In this document: piece by piece, positions 18,701 to 26,771 of the stretch
Position numbering within the stretch: the stretch's first letter is position 1
Layout of the letters: every line of letters begins with the position of its first letter
Assembly (NCBI GenBank): GCA_903869075.1
Contig: CAIPXZ010000688.1
Span: 1-42,807 of the forward strand
Reading direction: 5' to 3'
DNA: 42,807 bases
Source: an uncultured Myxococcales bacterium
GTDB lineage: Bacteria > Myxococcota_A > UBA9042
Made by a program: the position numbers and the translations under genes
Notes under the pieces: generated by a model
Database searches by the model: none
Seen by the model: only the letters and a program-made list of their open reading frames with translations
Told to the model about the DNA's origin: nothing

Positions 18701-19945
18701 CTGGCGGATGACCGGATGATCCGACGGCTCGTCGGCGGCGATCTCGAATCGGTTGAAACCGGTGTGAAAAAGAATATTTACGGCCTGTGGGGCACCAGCG
18801 CGCAGAACATCTACGCCGTCGGCGCGCTCGGCACGCTGTGGCACTGGGACGGCGGCGGCTGGACGCAGCAGGCCTCGGCGGCCAAGACGGACTGGCGCGG
18901 CATCTTCGGCATCGACGCGCAGGACATCTTCGCTGTCGGCTTGGGCGGCGCCGCTGCGGTCTTTGATGGCCTCGTCTGGAAGACCGTGCCCGTCGCCGGC
19001 AACCAGAACCTCACCGGCGTCTTCGCGGCGCAGGGCGCGAGCGGCATCGTGGCGTTCGCGTCGAGCCAATCGGGCATCTATCAGTACGACAAGACGCTCG
19101 GCTGGCAGAAAAACGGCAATCTTTACAGCAACTTTTTGGCCATCCACGGCACCGACGCAGGCCACATGTGGGCCGTTGGCATGACCGGCGCGCTCGCGGT
19201 CTGGGACGGCACGAGCTGGCAGAACCAGGCGTCGGGCACCTCCATCGCCCTGCGCGACGTGTGGGCGGCCAGCCCGACGCTCGTCTACGCCGTCGGCGAG
19301 AGCGGCATCATCTTGAAATTCGACGGCAAATCGTGGAAGCCGATGAATTCCGGCGTCAGCACAACGCTGTCGTCGGTCTGGGGCAACGCCGGCGATGACG
19401 TCTGGGCCGTGGGCGCCCGCGGCGTGATCCTGCACTACAACGGCAAGAACTGGCAGCAGCTGCCGGGTCAGTCGCTGGACAAGCTGCTGGACGCGGTGTG
19501 GACGACGCCGGCGGGCGACCTGTTCGCGCTGGGTGAGCAGGAACTGCTGATTACGCCGCTGATTTACCCGCCGCTGGCGGTGATGCCGCTGCCCGACGGC
19601 GTGCTGACCGGCAATACGCTGAAGTGGAGCGTGGACACGAGCTATCCGGAGCCGCACTTCAACAACATCCTGATCAGCATCCCGAATCCGATGGCGCCGA
19701 CCGATCCGACAAAGGACACGCCGGCGTGGAGCATCGTGCAAAAGGGCAGCGTCAGCGAGGTCGTGCTGCCGGACTTGCCGGCGATCCAGGGCACGCCGGG
19801 CATTCCCAAGAGCCAGCAGCTGCGGATGACGATCATCCGCGGCTACAAGGAAGGCTTTGACATCAACGCGTACACGGAAGCGGACTTGTACATGCAGTAC
19901 CTGCACGCCTGGGGCGAGCACAGCTTCCTGTTTACCGCGCAGTAA
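15722..19945 (+). CDS. large multidomain lipoprotein: six IPT/TIG domains, a CarboxypepD_reg-like segment, Cys-rich module, C-terminal AVG/HWDG propeller repeats
   Basis: Start MQPPRLWFGNLIALTLVLALAPAC with upstream AAAGGAG. IPT hallmarks PPQGKAAGGDWVVINGHGF, PPQGPTGGGTAISIHGTGF, PASGPTAGGTNAIVTGTGF, PPSGPLAGGNVVAVIATGL, PSAGPSAGGTAITITGSGF, PPMGAQAGGTLVHVYGQGF. Later 'IYAVGALGTLWHWDGGGW', 'VWAVGARGVILHYNGKNW'. Confidence 0.9.
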   Translation: MQPPRLWFGNLIALTLVLALAPACSGKSSNDTSAASAADATASDTVTGDAIAATDSVGPGDASTQTQSVFSVTSVNPPQGKAAGGDWVVINGHGFVDGVQVIFGSAPLDPAGLFVIDESQIQLQTPPHETGLIDVTVILPGDTPKSATLAKGYLYFNDVLVTKVDPPQGPTGGGTAISIHGTGFTGDCQVLVGGKQALNVQVVADDTVTAITPPGTFGAVPVHVINATGTGLLKKGFFYTAAPTITAVAPASGPTAGGTNAIVTGTGFSADLDLQFGGGKATVISVTGSTQAQVTTPPGTAGKVDVTATTAYGASTLPGGYVYSDDTGQAATHILSIAPPSGPLAGGNVVAVIATGLIASSDTTVLFGQKLAQLVSVDAVAHTALVRVPAGSATGPVDVTLMTSKGSDKAAGGYSYSDALTLTAVTPSAGPSAGGTAITITGSGFAKGTVNVKIGALAASAVQVISDSQIQAVTPPGQPGYADVTVFDDTAAVTLTAAYTYTGGKLALYVVYPPMGAQAGGTLVHVYGQGFDATTAVTFGGNPATHFTFIDPGHVTVKTPPGQVGGVDVSVSNAGGKATLVNGYAYFNPMAGNGGTWGSAIDGAINITVLDASSNAPIPDAFTMLWTDPTTPYQGFTNADGQITFSGDDLVGKQMVSASKTGYDASSVVLFDAQNVTVHLNPTSPPSPGSPPPGKIPPSIAGHVLGVDKYVFIPNGDCNSYAGQGPGATCNSCSADNQCGAGFACVDIGADGLGNANGKRCVADCSQGQGCPAQFKCAGVGTSGFRCIPAAGELAAFCVHSKPDVFSQDDYPAEGAGFIADPTNAYAYKITVAPGEQAVLCFGGYKTFGATLVSDDPQSMAAFTPTVMGIKRHIMVAPEQQVTGIDVKLEIPLGQTASVRLDNPPTWGAPVASIINFVQPQLVLGSDGALRWPTNAYKFAFDVDPAFITLTNLPSNFAGDLSDASLTLETFIFDLNQATQLPRSINIKDNVRTLADDRMIRRLVGGDLESVETGVKKNIYGLWGTSAQNIYAVGALGTLWHWDGGGWTQQASAAKTDWRGIFGIDAQDIFAVGLGGAAAVFDGLVWKTVPVAGNQNLTGVFAAQGASGIVAFASSQSGIYQYDKTLGWQKNGNLYSNFLAIHGTDAGHMWAVGMTGALAVWDGTSWQNQASGTSIALRDVWAASPTLVYAVGESGIILKFDGKSWKPMNSGVSTTLSSVWGNAGDDVWAVGARGVILHYNGKNWQQLPGQSLDKLLDAVWTTPAGDLFALGEQELLITPLIYPPLAVMPLPDGVLTGNTLKWSVDTSYPEPHFNNILISIPNPMAPTDPTKDTPAWSIVQKGSVSEVVLPDLPAIQGTPGIPKSQQLRMTIIRGYKEGFDINAYTEADLYMQYLHAWGEHSFLFTAQ
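15930..17480 (+). repeat. six tandem IPT/TIG domain-coding repeats (about 240-270 bp each)
   Basis: Six copies of a P-x-x-G-x-x-x-G-G...G-x-G-F pattern in one frame. Confidence 0.85.
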
Positions 19946-19985
19946 CCAACGCTTGCGCAGCAGATGCCTGCGCTGTGGAACCCTC

Positions 19986-21926
19986 GTGACCAACTTGACT
20001 CGAACCTGGCCCTTGTGGATGTGCAGCGCGCTGCTGGGCGTCTTGACCGCGTGCGGTAGCCCCGCCAAAGCCACCGGCAGCGACGCCACGACCGGCGCCG
20101 ATACCAACAGCGACGGCCAGATCGGCGACGCCGCGGGCGACGCGACCGGCGGCGACAGCGACGTCGGACCGCCCAGCTTACTGACGGCGCGCTCGCTGCA
20201 GTTCACCGACGACCTGACCGCGGCGTGGGGCAGCGACAGCGACGACGTGTGGCTCGTCGGCAAGGGCGGCCGCGTGCTGCACTGGAACGGCCAAACGCTG
20301 AGCCCGCGCAACGCCGGAACCAGCAAGGACTTGTTCGGCGTCTGGGGCAAAAGCCGCACCGAGGCGTACATCGTCGGCGACGGCGTGCTTTTGCGCTGGG
20401 ACGGCACGGCGTGGACGAGCGAAGCGCCAGACGGCCTCGGCGTGCTGCGCGGCGTCCACGTGCCGGCGGACGGCTCGACGGTCGTGGCCTGTGGCGACGG
20501 CGGCGTGGTGCTGCGCCGCGACGGCGCCGGCAAATGGCAGCCGGAGCAGACGTCGAGCAAGCTGAATTTGCAGGCGATCTGGGCGGTCGACGCCAGCCAG
20601 GTCTGGGCGGTCGCTGAGCAGGGCCGCGCGCTGCGCCTCTCCGGCGGCGCCTGGAACGAGACCGACATGCCCGGCGCCGCCAGCCGCACCTTGCGCGCCG
20701 TGGTCGGCACCAGCGACGGCCGGTTGTTCGCGTGCGGCGACGCCGGCTATCTGGCCGCTACCGACGACACCGCGACGTGGCAGGAGACGCTCGCCAATGA
20801 CGGCGACACGCCGCGCGACCTTCACGGCCTCTGGGCGCGCAGCAGCACGGACGCGTGGGCGATCGGCAGCGCCGGCGCGCTCATGCACTACGTTGGCAAA
20901 AAGTGGCAGCTGGACAGCATCGCCGGCACTTACATGAAAACCGCAAGCTTTTCGGGGCTTTTTGGCGGCACCGACAGCAATGGCCAGCCATTCGGCTTCG
21001 GCGTCGGCATCGCCGGCGCGGGCGTGCAGTTCTCCGCCGGCCAGCCAGACAGCAGCGACCCGATGCTCGTGGACGACCGCTGGCTCGACTTCCGCGCTGA
21101 GACGGTCGCCGATCTCAAGTCGATTCAAGGCGATAGCGACGGCAGCCTGATCACCTGCGGCACGGGCGGCGTGGTACTGAAGGCCAAGGACGCCCAGGCG
21201 CCGTTTTACGACCTCGCGGCGCCCGTCACCGGCGCCGACGTCTTCGACTGCGCGCTGCGCAACGGCGAGGCGTGGCTCGTCGGCCCGAGCGGCGTCATTT
21301 TGCACAGCGACGCGGCGGGCAGCGGCTGGACCTGGGACAAGCCGACAAACGCCAAGGTCCTGAGCGGCATTGCGCGGCTGGGCGGCGATCTGCTCGTCGT
21401 CGGCGACGGCGGCTTGGCGCTGCACAAGGTCGCCGACGGGCCGTGGCAGGCAGAGACGACCGGCGTGCAGTTCAAGCTGCGCAGCGTTGCGGGCGCGACC
21501 GACGTCGCCTACGCGGTGGGCGAGCTGGGCACGGTGCTGCGACGCGATGCAAGCGGCGCGTGGACCAAGGAGACGACGGGCAACCTCGGACAGTTTGCGC
21601 GCGTGACCGCGTGGGGCGATGGCGAGGCCGCGGCCGTGACCGAAGACGGCACGCTCCTGGTGCGCGGCGCGGGCGCGAGCGGCAAGTGGCAGCAGCTGTC
21701 GCAGACGCCGGGCCAGCTGCTCTACGGCATCGCCCGGCGCACGGACGGGCTGCTCGTGGCGGTCGGCTACGCCGGCACCCTGGTCACCGGTCAGCCCAGC
21801 GGCCCATTCACCAACCACCCGAAAAACGTGGCGAATTTGCTGAGCGGCATCGCCTGCGGCGGCACTGGCTGCGTTGTAGTCGGGCAAAAGGGCGGCATCT
21901 TCCAGCTCGCGGAGGCGATTCCATGA
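19986..21926 (+). CDS. lipoprotein of 'AVG-x-G-x-HWDG-W' propeller-like repeats
   Basis: Probable GTG start at 19986 (VTNLTRTWPLWMCSALLGVLTAC). Repeats 'VWLVGKGGRVLHWNGQTL', 'AYIVGDGVLLRWDGTAW', 'AWAIGSAGALMHYVGKKW'. The ORF-track start at 19857 lies inside the upstream gene. Confidence 0.83.
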   Translation: MTNLTRTWPLWMCSALLGVLTACGSPAKATGSDATTGADTNSDGQIGDAAGDATGGDSDVGPPSLLTARSLQFTDDLTAAWGSDSDDVWLVGKGGRVLHWNGQTLSPRNAGTSKDLFGVWGKSRTEAYIVGDGVLLRWDGTAWTSEAPDGLGVLRGVHVPADGSTVVACGDGGVVLRRDGAGKWQPEQTSSKLNLQAIWAVDASQVWAVAEQGRALRLSGGAWNETDMPGAASRTLRAVVGTSDGRLFACGDAGYLAATDDTATWQETLANDGDTPRDLHGLWARSSTDAWAIGSAGALMHYVGKKWQLDSIAGTYMKTASFSGLFGGTDSNGQPFGFGVGIAGAGVQFSAGQPDSSDPMLVDDRWLDFRAETVADLKSIQGDSDGSLITCGTGGVVLKAKDAQAPFYDLAAPVTGADVFDCALRNGEAWLVGPSGVILHSDAAGSGWTWDKPTNAKVLSGIARLGGDLLVVGDGGLALHKVADGPWQAETTGVQFKLRSVAGATDVAYAVGELGTVLRRDASGAWTKETTGNLGQFARVTAWGDGEAAAVTEDGTLLVRGAGASGKWQQLSQTPGQLLYGIARRTDGLLVAVGYAGTLVTGQPSGPFTNHPKNVANLLSGIACGGTGCVVVGQKGGIFQLAEAIP

Positions 21927-24589
21927 GCCGCCACCTGCAGGCCGCGCTCTGCGCGCTGGCGCTCGCCGGCGCAAGCGCGTGCGGCCAAGCCAAGTCGGCC
22001 GCCAGCGATGACGCGGCGGCCACCGACGCCACCGACGACGCCGCGGACGTTGCCGACGACGCAACGGCGACAACCGGCGATGACGTGACCGCGACGACCG
22101 ACACTTCGCCTTCAGTCGGCTTGTGGACGCCGCTTGCGCTGCCCGGCGCGCCGAACGTCAGCTTGCACGGCGTCTGGTCGGACGGCAGCACGCGCGTTGT
22201 CGCCGTCGGCACCAACGGCACGGTCGTCACCTGGGACGGTCTCGGCTGGCAGGTCGCCACCGCGGGCAAGTTCGCCACCCTCAACGCCGCCAGCGGCGCC
22301 ACCGGCGGGCAAAAAGCCTTCGCCGTCGGCATGGGCGGCACCGTCGTGCAGAGCACAAGCACCGACGGCGGCCCGGGCAAAGTCTGGGCGCCACCGGGCG
22401 GCTGCCTCGCGCCTGCGGACTGCGACGACGGCGACGTCTGCACAACCGACGTCTGCGACTCCGGCGTCTGCCAACACAGCAGCTCCGGCGCGCCCGGCTG
22501 CTGCGGCGGCATCGTCTTTGGCGACAGCTTTGACAGCGGGCTCGGCAAGTGGACGGTCACCGACAACTACGCCGGCAACCCGGGCTACGGCGGCATCGTC
22601 TGGCAGGCTGCGGGCGTCTACGGCACCGACGGTCTGTTGCGCGCCGCAAGTCCACCCGCCGCCGCCTATTTTGGCCGCACAGACGTGCCCTGCGGCGACG
22701 ATGCCAGCAAGTCCTGCGCCACGTACGACAACGGCAAAACCGTCGGCTCCGTCATGACAAGCCAGGAATTCACGGTGCCGACGGCGATGAGCGCCAGCCT
22801 GACGTTCCAGCTGTACCTCGACGTCGAAGCCGGCTTCTACGACGCCTTGCAAATCAGCGTCATCCCCAGCAACGGCGGCACCAAGACGCTGATCGCCGAC
22901 AAGCAGACGGTGTGGCCGTCCGGCAGCACCAACGGCAAGTTCTTGCCGCAAACCATTGATTTGTCGCAGTTTGTTGGCCAGAGCATCCGTCTGGAAGTGC
23001 GCTTTGAGACGTACAGCAACGCCAACAACGGCGGCCAAGGCGTGTTCATCGACGACCTGCTCGTCAGCACAACGTGCCAGAGCGGCAGCACCGCCGGCAA
23101 GGGCTTGACCGACAAGACGCTTTTTGGCGCTTGGGCCTTCGCCGACAACGACGCCTACGCCGTCGGCGACGGCGGCGTGATTGCGCACTGGGACGGCAGC
23201 GCTTGGGGCCTGCAAGCCGGCTCAACGACAGGCGAATTGGACGGCATGGCCGGCGCCGCGGGCGTGGGCATCCTCGCCGTCGGCGACAGCGGCGTCGTCG
23301 GCACCGTCAGCGGCGGCGGCGTCGCACCCACCACCGTGCCGACGTCCAACCACTTGTACGCGGTCGCCGTCGACCCGGTCGGCACCACCGGCTTCAACGC
23401 CTGCGCCGTCGGCGCCAACGGCACAACGCTCGACGGCAGCAGCACCACCGGCTGGAAGCTCGGCCCCACCGCCGGCGTCGACCTCGCCGGCGTCACCGCC
23501 AACGGCAAGGGCGGCTGGGTCGCCGTAGCACCCAACGGCGCCATCTTCGAGCGCACCAAAGGCGCCAAGACCTGGACGAGCGTCAGCAACGACGGTTTTG
23601 CCTTGCACGCCGTGACCCACACAGCGACCGGCCAGGTCATCGCCGTCGGTGAATACGGCCTGGTGACAACGCGCGCCAGCGCCGGCGCGGCGTGGAACAT
23701 GACCATCGGCGACTGGACGACGCAGCCGCTGTGGGGCGTCTACGCGCTCAGCGACAGCGACATCTGGGCGGTCGGCGAGACCGGCATCGCCGGGCACTAC
23801 CAAAACGGCGCCTGGACCGCGGTGCAGACGCCGACGCCGGCCAACTTGCGCGCCGTCTGGGCCGCCAGCCCGCAAGCTGTGTACGCCGTCGGCCTCGCCG
23901 GGGCGATCGTGCGCTGGGACGGCAAAGCGTGGAAAAAGATGAAGAGCCCGTCGGTCAAGGACTGGTACGCCGTGTGGGGCACCGGTCCCGACGACGTGTA
24001 TGCCCTTGGCGCGGAAGGGCAAATCGCCCACTGGGACGGCAGCGACACCACGTCCTGGACGTGGAAGACCGTCGGCACGCACATCGCCGGTAGCATGCGC
24101 GCAGTGTGGGGCCTGACGCCGGACGACGTCTGGGCCGTCGGCGAAAAGGGCTTGATTTACCACAATGACGGCAGCGGCTGGACGCAAACGCCGATCCCCG
24201 ACTACCAGGCCGACGAGAACGCCAAGCCGTACAAGATCGCGACGACCCTGCTGGCGATCTGGGGCGCGAGCTGGGACAACGTCTGGGCCGTCGGCGAGCC
24301 GGATAGCAAAGGCAAAGGCGTGCTCGTGCACTGGGACGGCACGACGTGGGGCTACGATCCGAGCTTTTCCGGGGAGAGCCGCACCGTCCGCGCGCTGTGG
24401 GGCTGGAGCGCCGACAAGATCCTGATCGCCGGCACGCAGGGCATGGTCCTGCGCTTTGACGGCCAAGGCAACTACCAGGAGCTCTTTCCCGGCACGATCG
24501 CGACGCTCTTTGGCATCGCGGCGTATGGCAAAGACGCGCTTTTGGTTGGAGACATTGGTACAGTACTGCGGTGGACACCCTTGGACTAA
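21923..24589 (+). CDS. lipoprotein: propeller-like repeats interrupted by a Cys-rich and jelly-roll (MAM-like) insertion
   Basis: ATGA overlap with the preceding gene; SD GGAGG. Lipobox ASAC. Insert 'CLAPADCDDGDVCTTDVCDSGVC...FGDSFDSGLGKWTVTDNYAGNPGYGGIVW...IRLEVRFETYSNANNGGQGVFIDDLLVSTTC', flanked by 'VVAVGTNGTVVTWDGLGW' and 'AYAVGDGGVIAHWDGSAW' repeats. Confidence 0.85.
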   Translation: MSRHLQAALCALALAGASACGQAKSAASDDAAATDATDDAADVADDATATTGDDVTATTDTSPSVGLWTPLALPGAPNVSLHGVWSDGSTRVVAVGTNGTVVTWDGLGWQVATAGKFATLNAASGATGGQKAFAVGMGGTVVQSTSTDGGPGKVWAPPGGCLAPADCDDGDVCTTDVCDSGVCQHSSSGAPGCCGGIVFGDSFDSGLGKWTVTDNYAGNPGYGGIVWQAAGVYGTDGLLRAASPPAAAYFGRTDVPCGDDASKSCATYDNGKTVGSVMTSQEFTVPTAMSASLTFQLYLDVEAGFYDALQISVIPSNGGTKTLIADKQTVWPSGSTNGKFLPQTIDLSQFVGQSIRLEVRFETYSNANNGGQGVFIDDLLVSTTCQSGSTAGKGLTDKTLFGAWAFADNDAYAVGDGGVIAHWDGSAWGLQAGSTTGELDGMAGAAGVGILAVGDSGVVGTVSGGGVAPTTVPTSNHLYAVAVDPVGTTGFNACAVGANGTTLDGSSTTGWKLGPTAGVDLAGVTANGKGGWVAVAPNGAIFERTKGAKTWTSVSNDGFALHAVTHTATGQVIAVGEYGLVTTRASAGAAWNMTIGDWTTQPLWGVYALSDSDIWAVGETGIAGHYQNGAWTAVQTPTPANLRAVWAASPQAVYAVGLAGAIVRWDGKAWKKMKSPSVKDWYAVWGTGPDDVYALGAEGQIAHWDGSDTTSWTWKTVGTHIAGSMRAVWGLTPDDVWAVGEKGLIYHNDGSGWTQTPIPDYQADENAKPYKIATTLLAIWGASWDNVWAVGEPDSKGKGVLVHWDGTTWGYDPSFSGESRTVRALWGWSADKILIAGTQGMVLRFDGQGNYQELFPGTIATLFGIAAYGKDALLVGDIGTVLRWTPLD

Positions 24590-24642
24590 ATCGTCCGGGT
24601 GCGAGAAACGTTGAAAACGCAACGCTTTCAAGTGGGTGGGGC

Positions 24643-26769
24643 ATGAAGAACGGGAACAAGGCTTGGGCGCTGACGCTGGTAACGGCGCTGCTGATGGCGG
24701 GCGCGGTAGGCTGCAGCGACGCCGCGACCGGCGGCACGATCTTTGTCCCGGATGCGCACGGCGACGGCATCAACGGCAAATTTGGCGACGCGCACGGCGA
24801 CGCCCTGGCAGTGGACGCCAGCGACGACGCGACCGGCGTGCAAGACGACGGCACCGCGACCGACGACGCCAGCACCGACGCGCCAGGCTACCTGTACTAC
24901 GACCTCGGCGCCGCTGCGGGCAAGCCGCCCAAGGGCGATGACGGCGTCCCGTGCCTCGATCAGTGCGAGGTAGCGGTCACGCAAAATAGCTCGCGGGCGA
25001 TCGGCGCGCTAGTGCTGGCCGCGGACAAGAAGACGCCGATCGCGGGCGCGCTCGTGCAGTTCGTGGTCAAGGATCCCAACGGCATCGGCGGGACGGTCGC
25101 CAGTGGCTCGGTGCCGACCGATCAGGACGGCCGGGCGAGCAACGCGGTCAAGGCCGGCTCGCAGCTCGGCGCTTTTTCGGTGGTGGTCAGCATTCCGGAT
25201 CACCCCGAGGTGGCGCCGGTCGAGTACACGGTCTCGGCGCAGAGCAAGGTCAAAGGCCCGCCGACGATCACGCTGCACTACCAGGGCGCGACCTCGCTGT
25301 CGGCGTTTGGCGACCTGAACGTGCGGCTCGTGCAGCAGGTGGCGGGCGTGCCGGCGTGCAAGAACTTGGACCTGTTTGACGTCAACAACCTGCCGCCGGC
25401 GGTGTCGACAAGCCCGAACCTCAAGTTCGACAAGCCGTGGTCGATCGCCGCGGCATGGCTGGGCACGCTGCCCGCAGACGGCTCGCCAGTGGCCTACACG
25501 GTCATCGCGCTGGGCTGGAAGCTCGGCAGCAGCTCGCTCGGCGGCAACCCGTCGATTGGCGGCTGCCTGGACACCGGCTTCACGGCGCACTTGAACAAGT
25601 CGACAAAGGGCGTCGAGGGCGACTCGGTGACGATCATCGTGCGCGATTTGCCCTTGCGCCTCAAGGGCGTCTACGACATGACGACCTTCATCGATTTGCT
25701 GAGCCTGCTGCCGCCGACGGTGGAGAAGTTCGTCAAGATCGTGCTGAACATCGTCTCGGACCCGGTCGCCGGCTTGCTGGCGACGGTCTGCCAGCTGACC
25801 AACGGCAACCTGCAGAGCATCTGCGCGGCGATCTTCACCGACCCGAACAACCCGGATCCGGACCAGGTGACCGGCGTCGGCGGCATCATCGTGACTTTTC
25901 TCAAGAATATCATCTACGCGCTGTTGCCGCCGCAGGTACTGCAGGTCATCACGACGACCAAGGACCTCAAGTCGATCCTCGAGAACTTCACGATCAACGG
26001 CACCATCGAGCTGAACGCCGAGCCGGACGACACCGGCTTCCTGTCGGCGACGTACACGAAGCAGACCTGGTCGTCGATCACCTACAAGTGGTCGCTGGGC
26101 CAGAGCTGCCCGGCGACGGATCCGAACTGCGGCAAGAAGACCATCAATTTTGACCAGTTCCAGACCGACGTCGTCACCGGCTCGTTCGACTTGTGGCGCA
26201 ACTTCCTGCCCAATTCGCAGGTGCCGGACGGCACGGTCAAGTTCGGCAAGCACGCGCTGAACGTGAAGTGGGGCGCGCTGATCAACTTCATCATTGAAAA
26301 ACAGCTGGTGCCGATGATCACCTACGATCCGAACGACCCGACGGCGCCGACCATCGACAGCTACGAGAAGCTCATCAAGTACCTGCTCGCCGGCAACAAG
26401 CAGTGCCTGATCAAGGACACCTGCTGCGCCGACTTCGTCAACGGCATCACCGGCGCCGGCGCGGGCTTGGCATCGAACCTGCTGACCGGCGCGTGCGACG
26501 CCGCGACCTCGCTCGGCTCGACCTTCCTCGAGGGCTACCTGAACAGCCTCGACGGCGTCACGGGCAACCCCGCGACCGGCCAGGGCTTGATCCTCGGCAC
26601 GGACAAGTGCCCGATCCTCGACCCGAATGACGATAACATCGTCGACGACATCGGCTCGCCGGACACGACGAACACGACGAACCAGTGCCAGTGGGACATG
26701 ACGCTCGGCATCGGCGGCGGCACGCCCACGGCGATCAGCGCGCGGTTCTTCGCGATTCGCCAGCCGTAG
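24643..26769 (+). CDS. secreted lipoprotein, unknown function (N-terminal Ig/CarboxypepD_reg-like region)
   Basis: MKNGNKAWALTLVTALLMAGAVGC lipoprotein signal. Then a D/G/A/T-rich tether and 'KKTPIAGALVQFVVKDPNGIGGTVASGSVPTDQDGRASNAVKAG'. Confidence 0.8.
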   Translation: MKNGNKAWALTLVTALLMAGAVGCSDAATGGTIFVPDAHGDGINGKFGDAHGDALAVDASDDATGVQDDGTATDDASTDAPGYLYYDLGAAAGKPPKGDDGVPCLDQCEVAVTQNSSRAIGALVLAADKKTPIAGALVQFVVKDPNGIGGTVASGSVPTDQDGRASNAVKAGSQLGAFSVVVSIPDHPEVAPVEYTVSAQSKVKGPPTITLHYQGATSLSAFGDLNVRLVQQVAGVPACKNLDLFDVNNLPPAVSTSPNLKFDKPWSIAAAWLGTLPADGSPVAYTVIALGWKLGSSSLGGNPSIGGCLDTGFTAHLNKSTKGVEGDSVTIIVRDLPLRLKGVYDMTTFIDLLSLLPPTVEKFVKIVLNIVSDPVAGLLATVCQLTNGNLQSICAAIFTDPNNPDPDQVTGVGGIIVTFLKNIIYALLPPQVLQVITTTKDLKSILENFTINGTIELNAEPDDTGFLSATYTKQTWSSITYKWSLGQSCPATDPNCGKKTINFDQFQTDVVTGSFDLWRNFLPNSQVPDGTVKFGKHALNVKWGALINFIIEKQLVPMITYDPNDPTAPTIDSYEKLIKYLLAGNKQCLIKDTCCADFVNGITGAGAGLASNLLTGACDAATSLGSTFLEGYLNSLDGVTGNPATGQGLILGTDKCPILDPNDDNIVDDIGSPDTTNTTNQCQWDMTLGIGGGTPTAISARFFAIRQP

Positions 26770-26771
26770 CG

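Noticed and set aside
16670-20710. 1346-aa minus-strand ORF
   Set aside because: In-register antisense of the IPT/propeller gene. Composition is Arg/Val/Asp-rich with no recognisable motif, as expected from stop-poor antisense frames in GC-rich DNA.
20178-22073. 631-aa minus-strand ORF
   Set aside because: Antisense shadow of the propeller lipoproteins.
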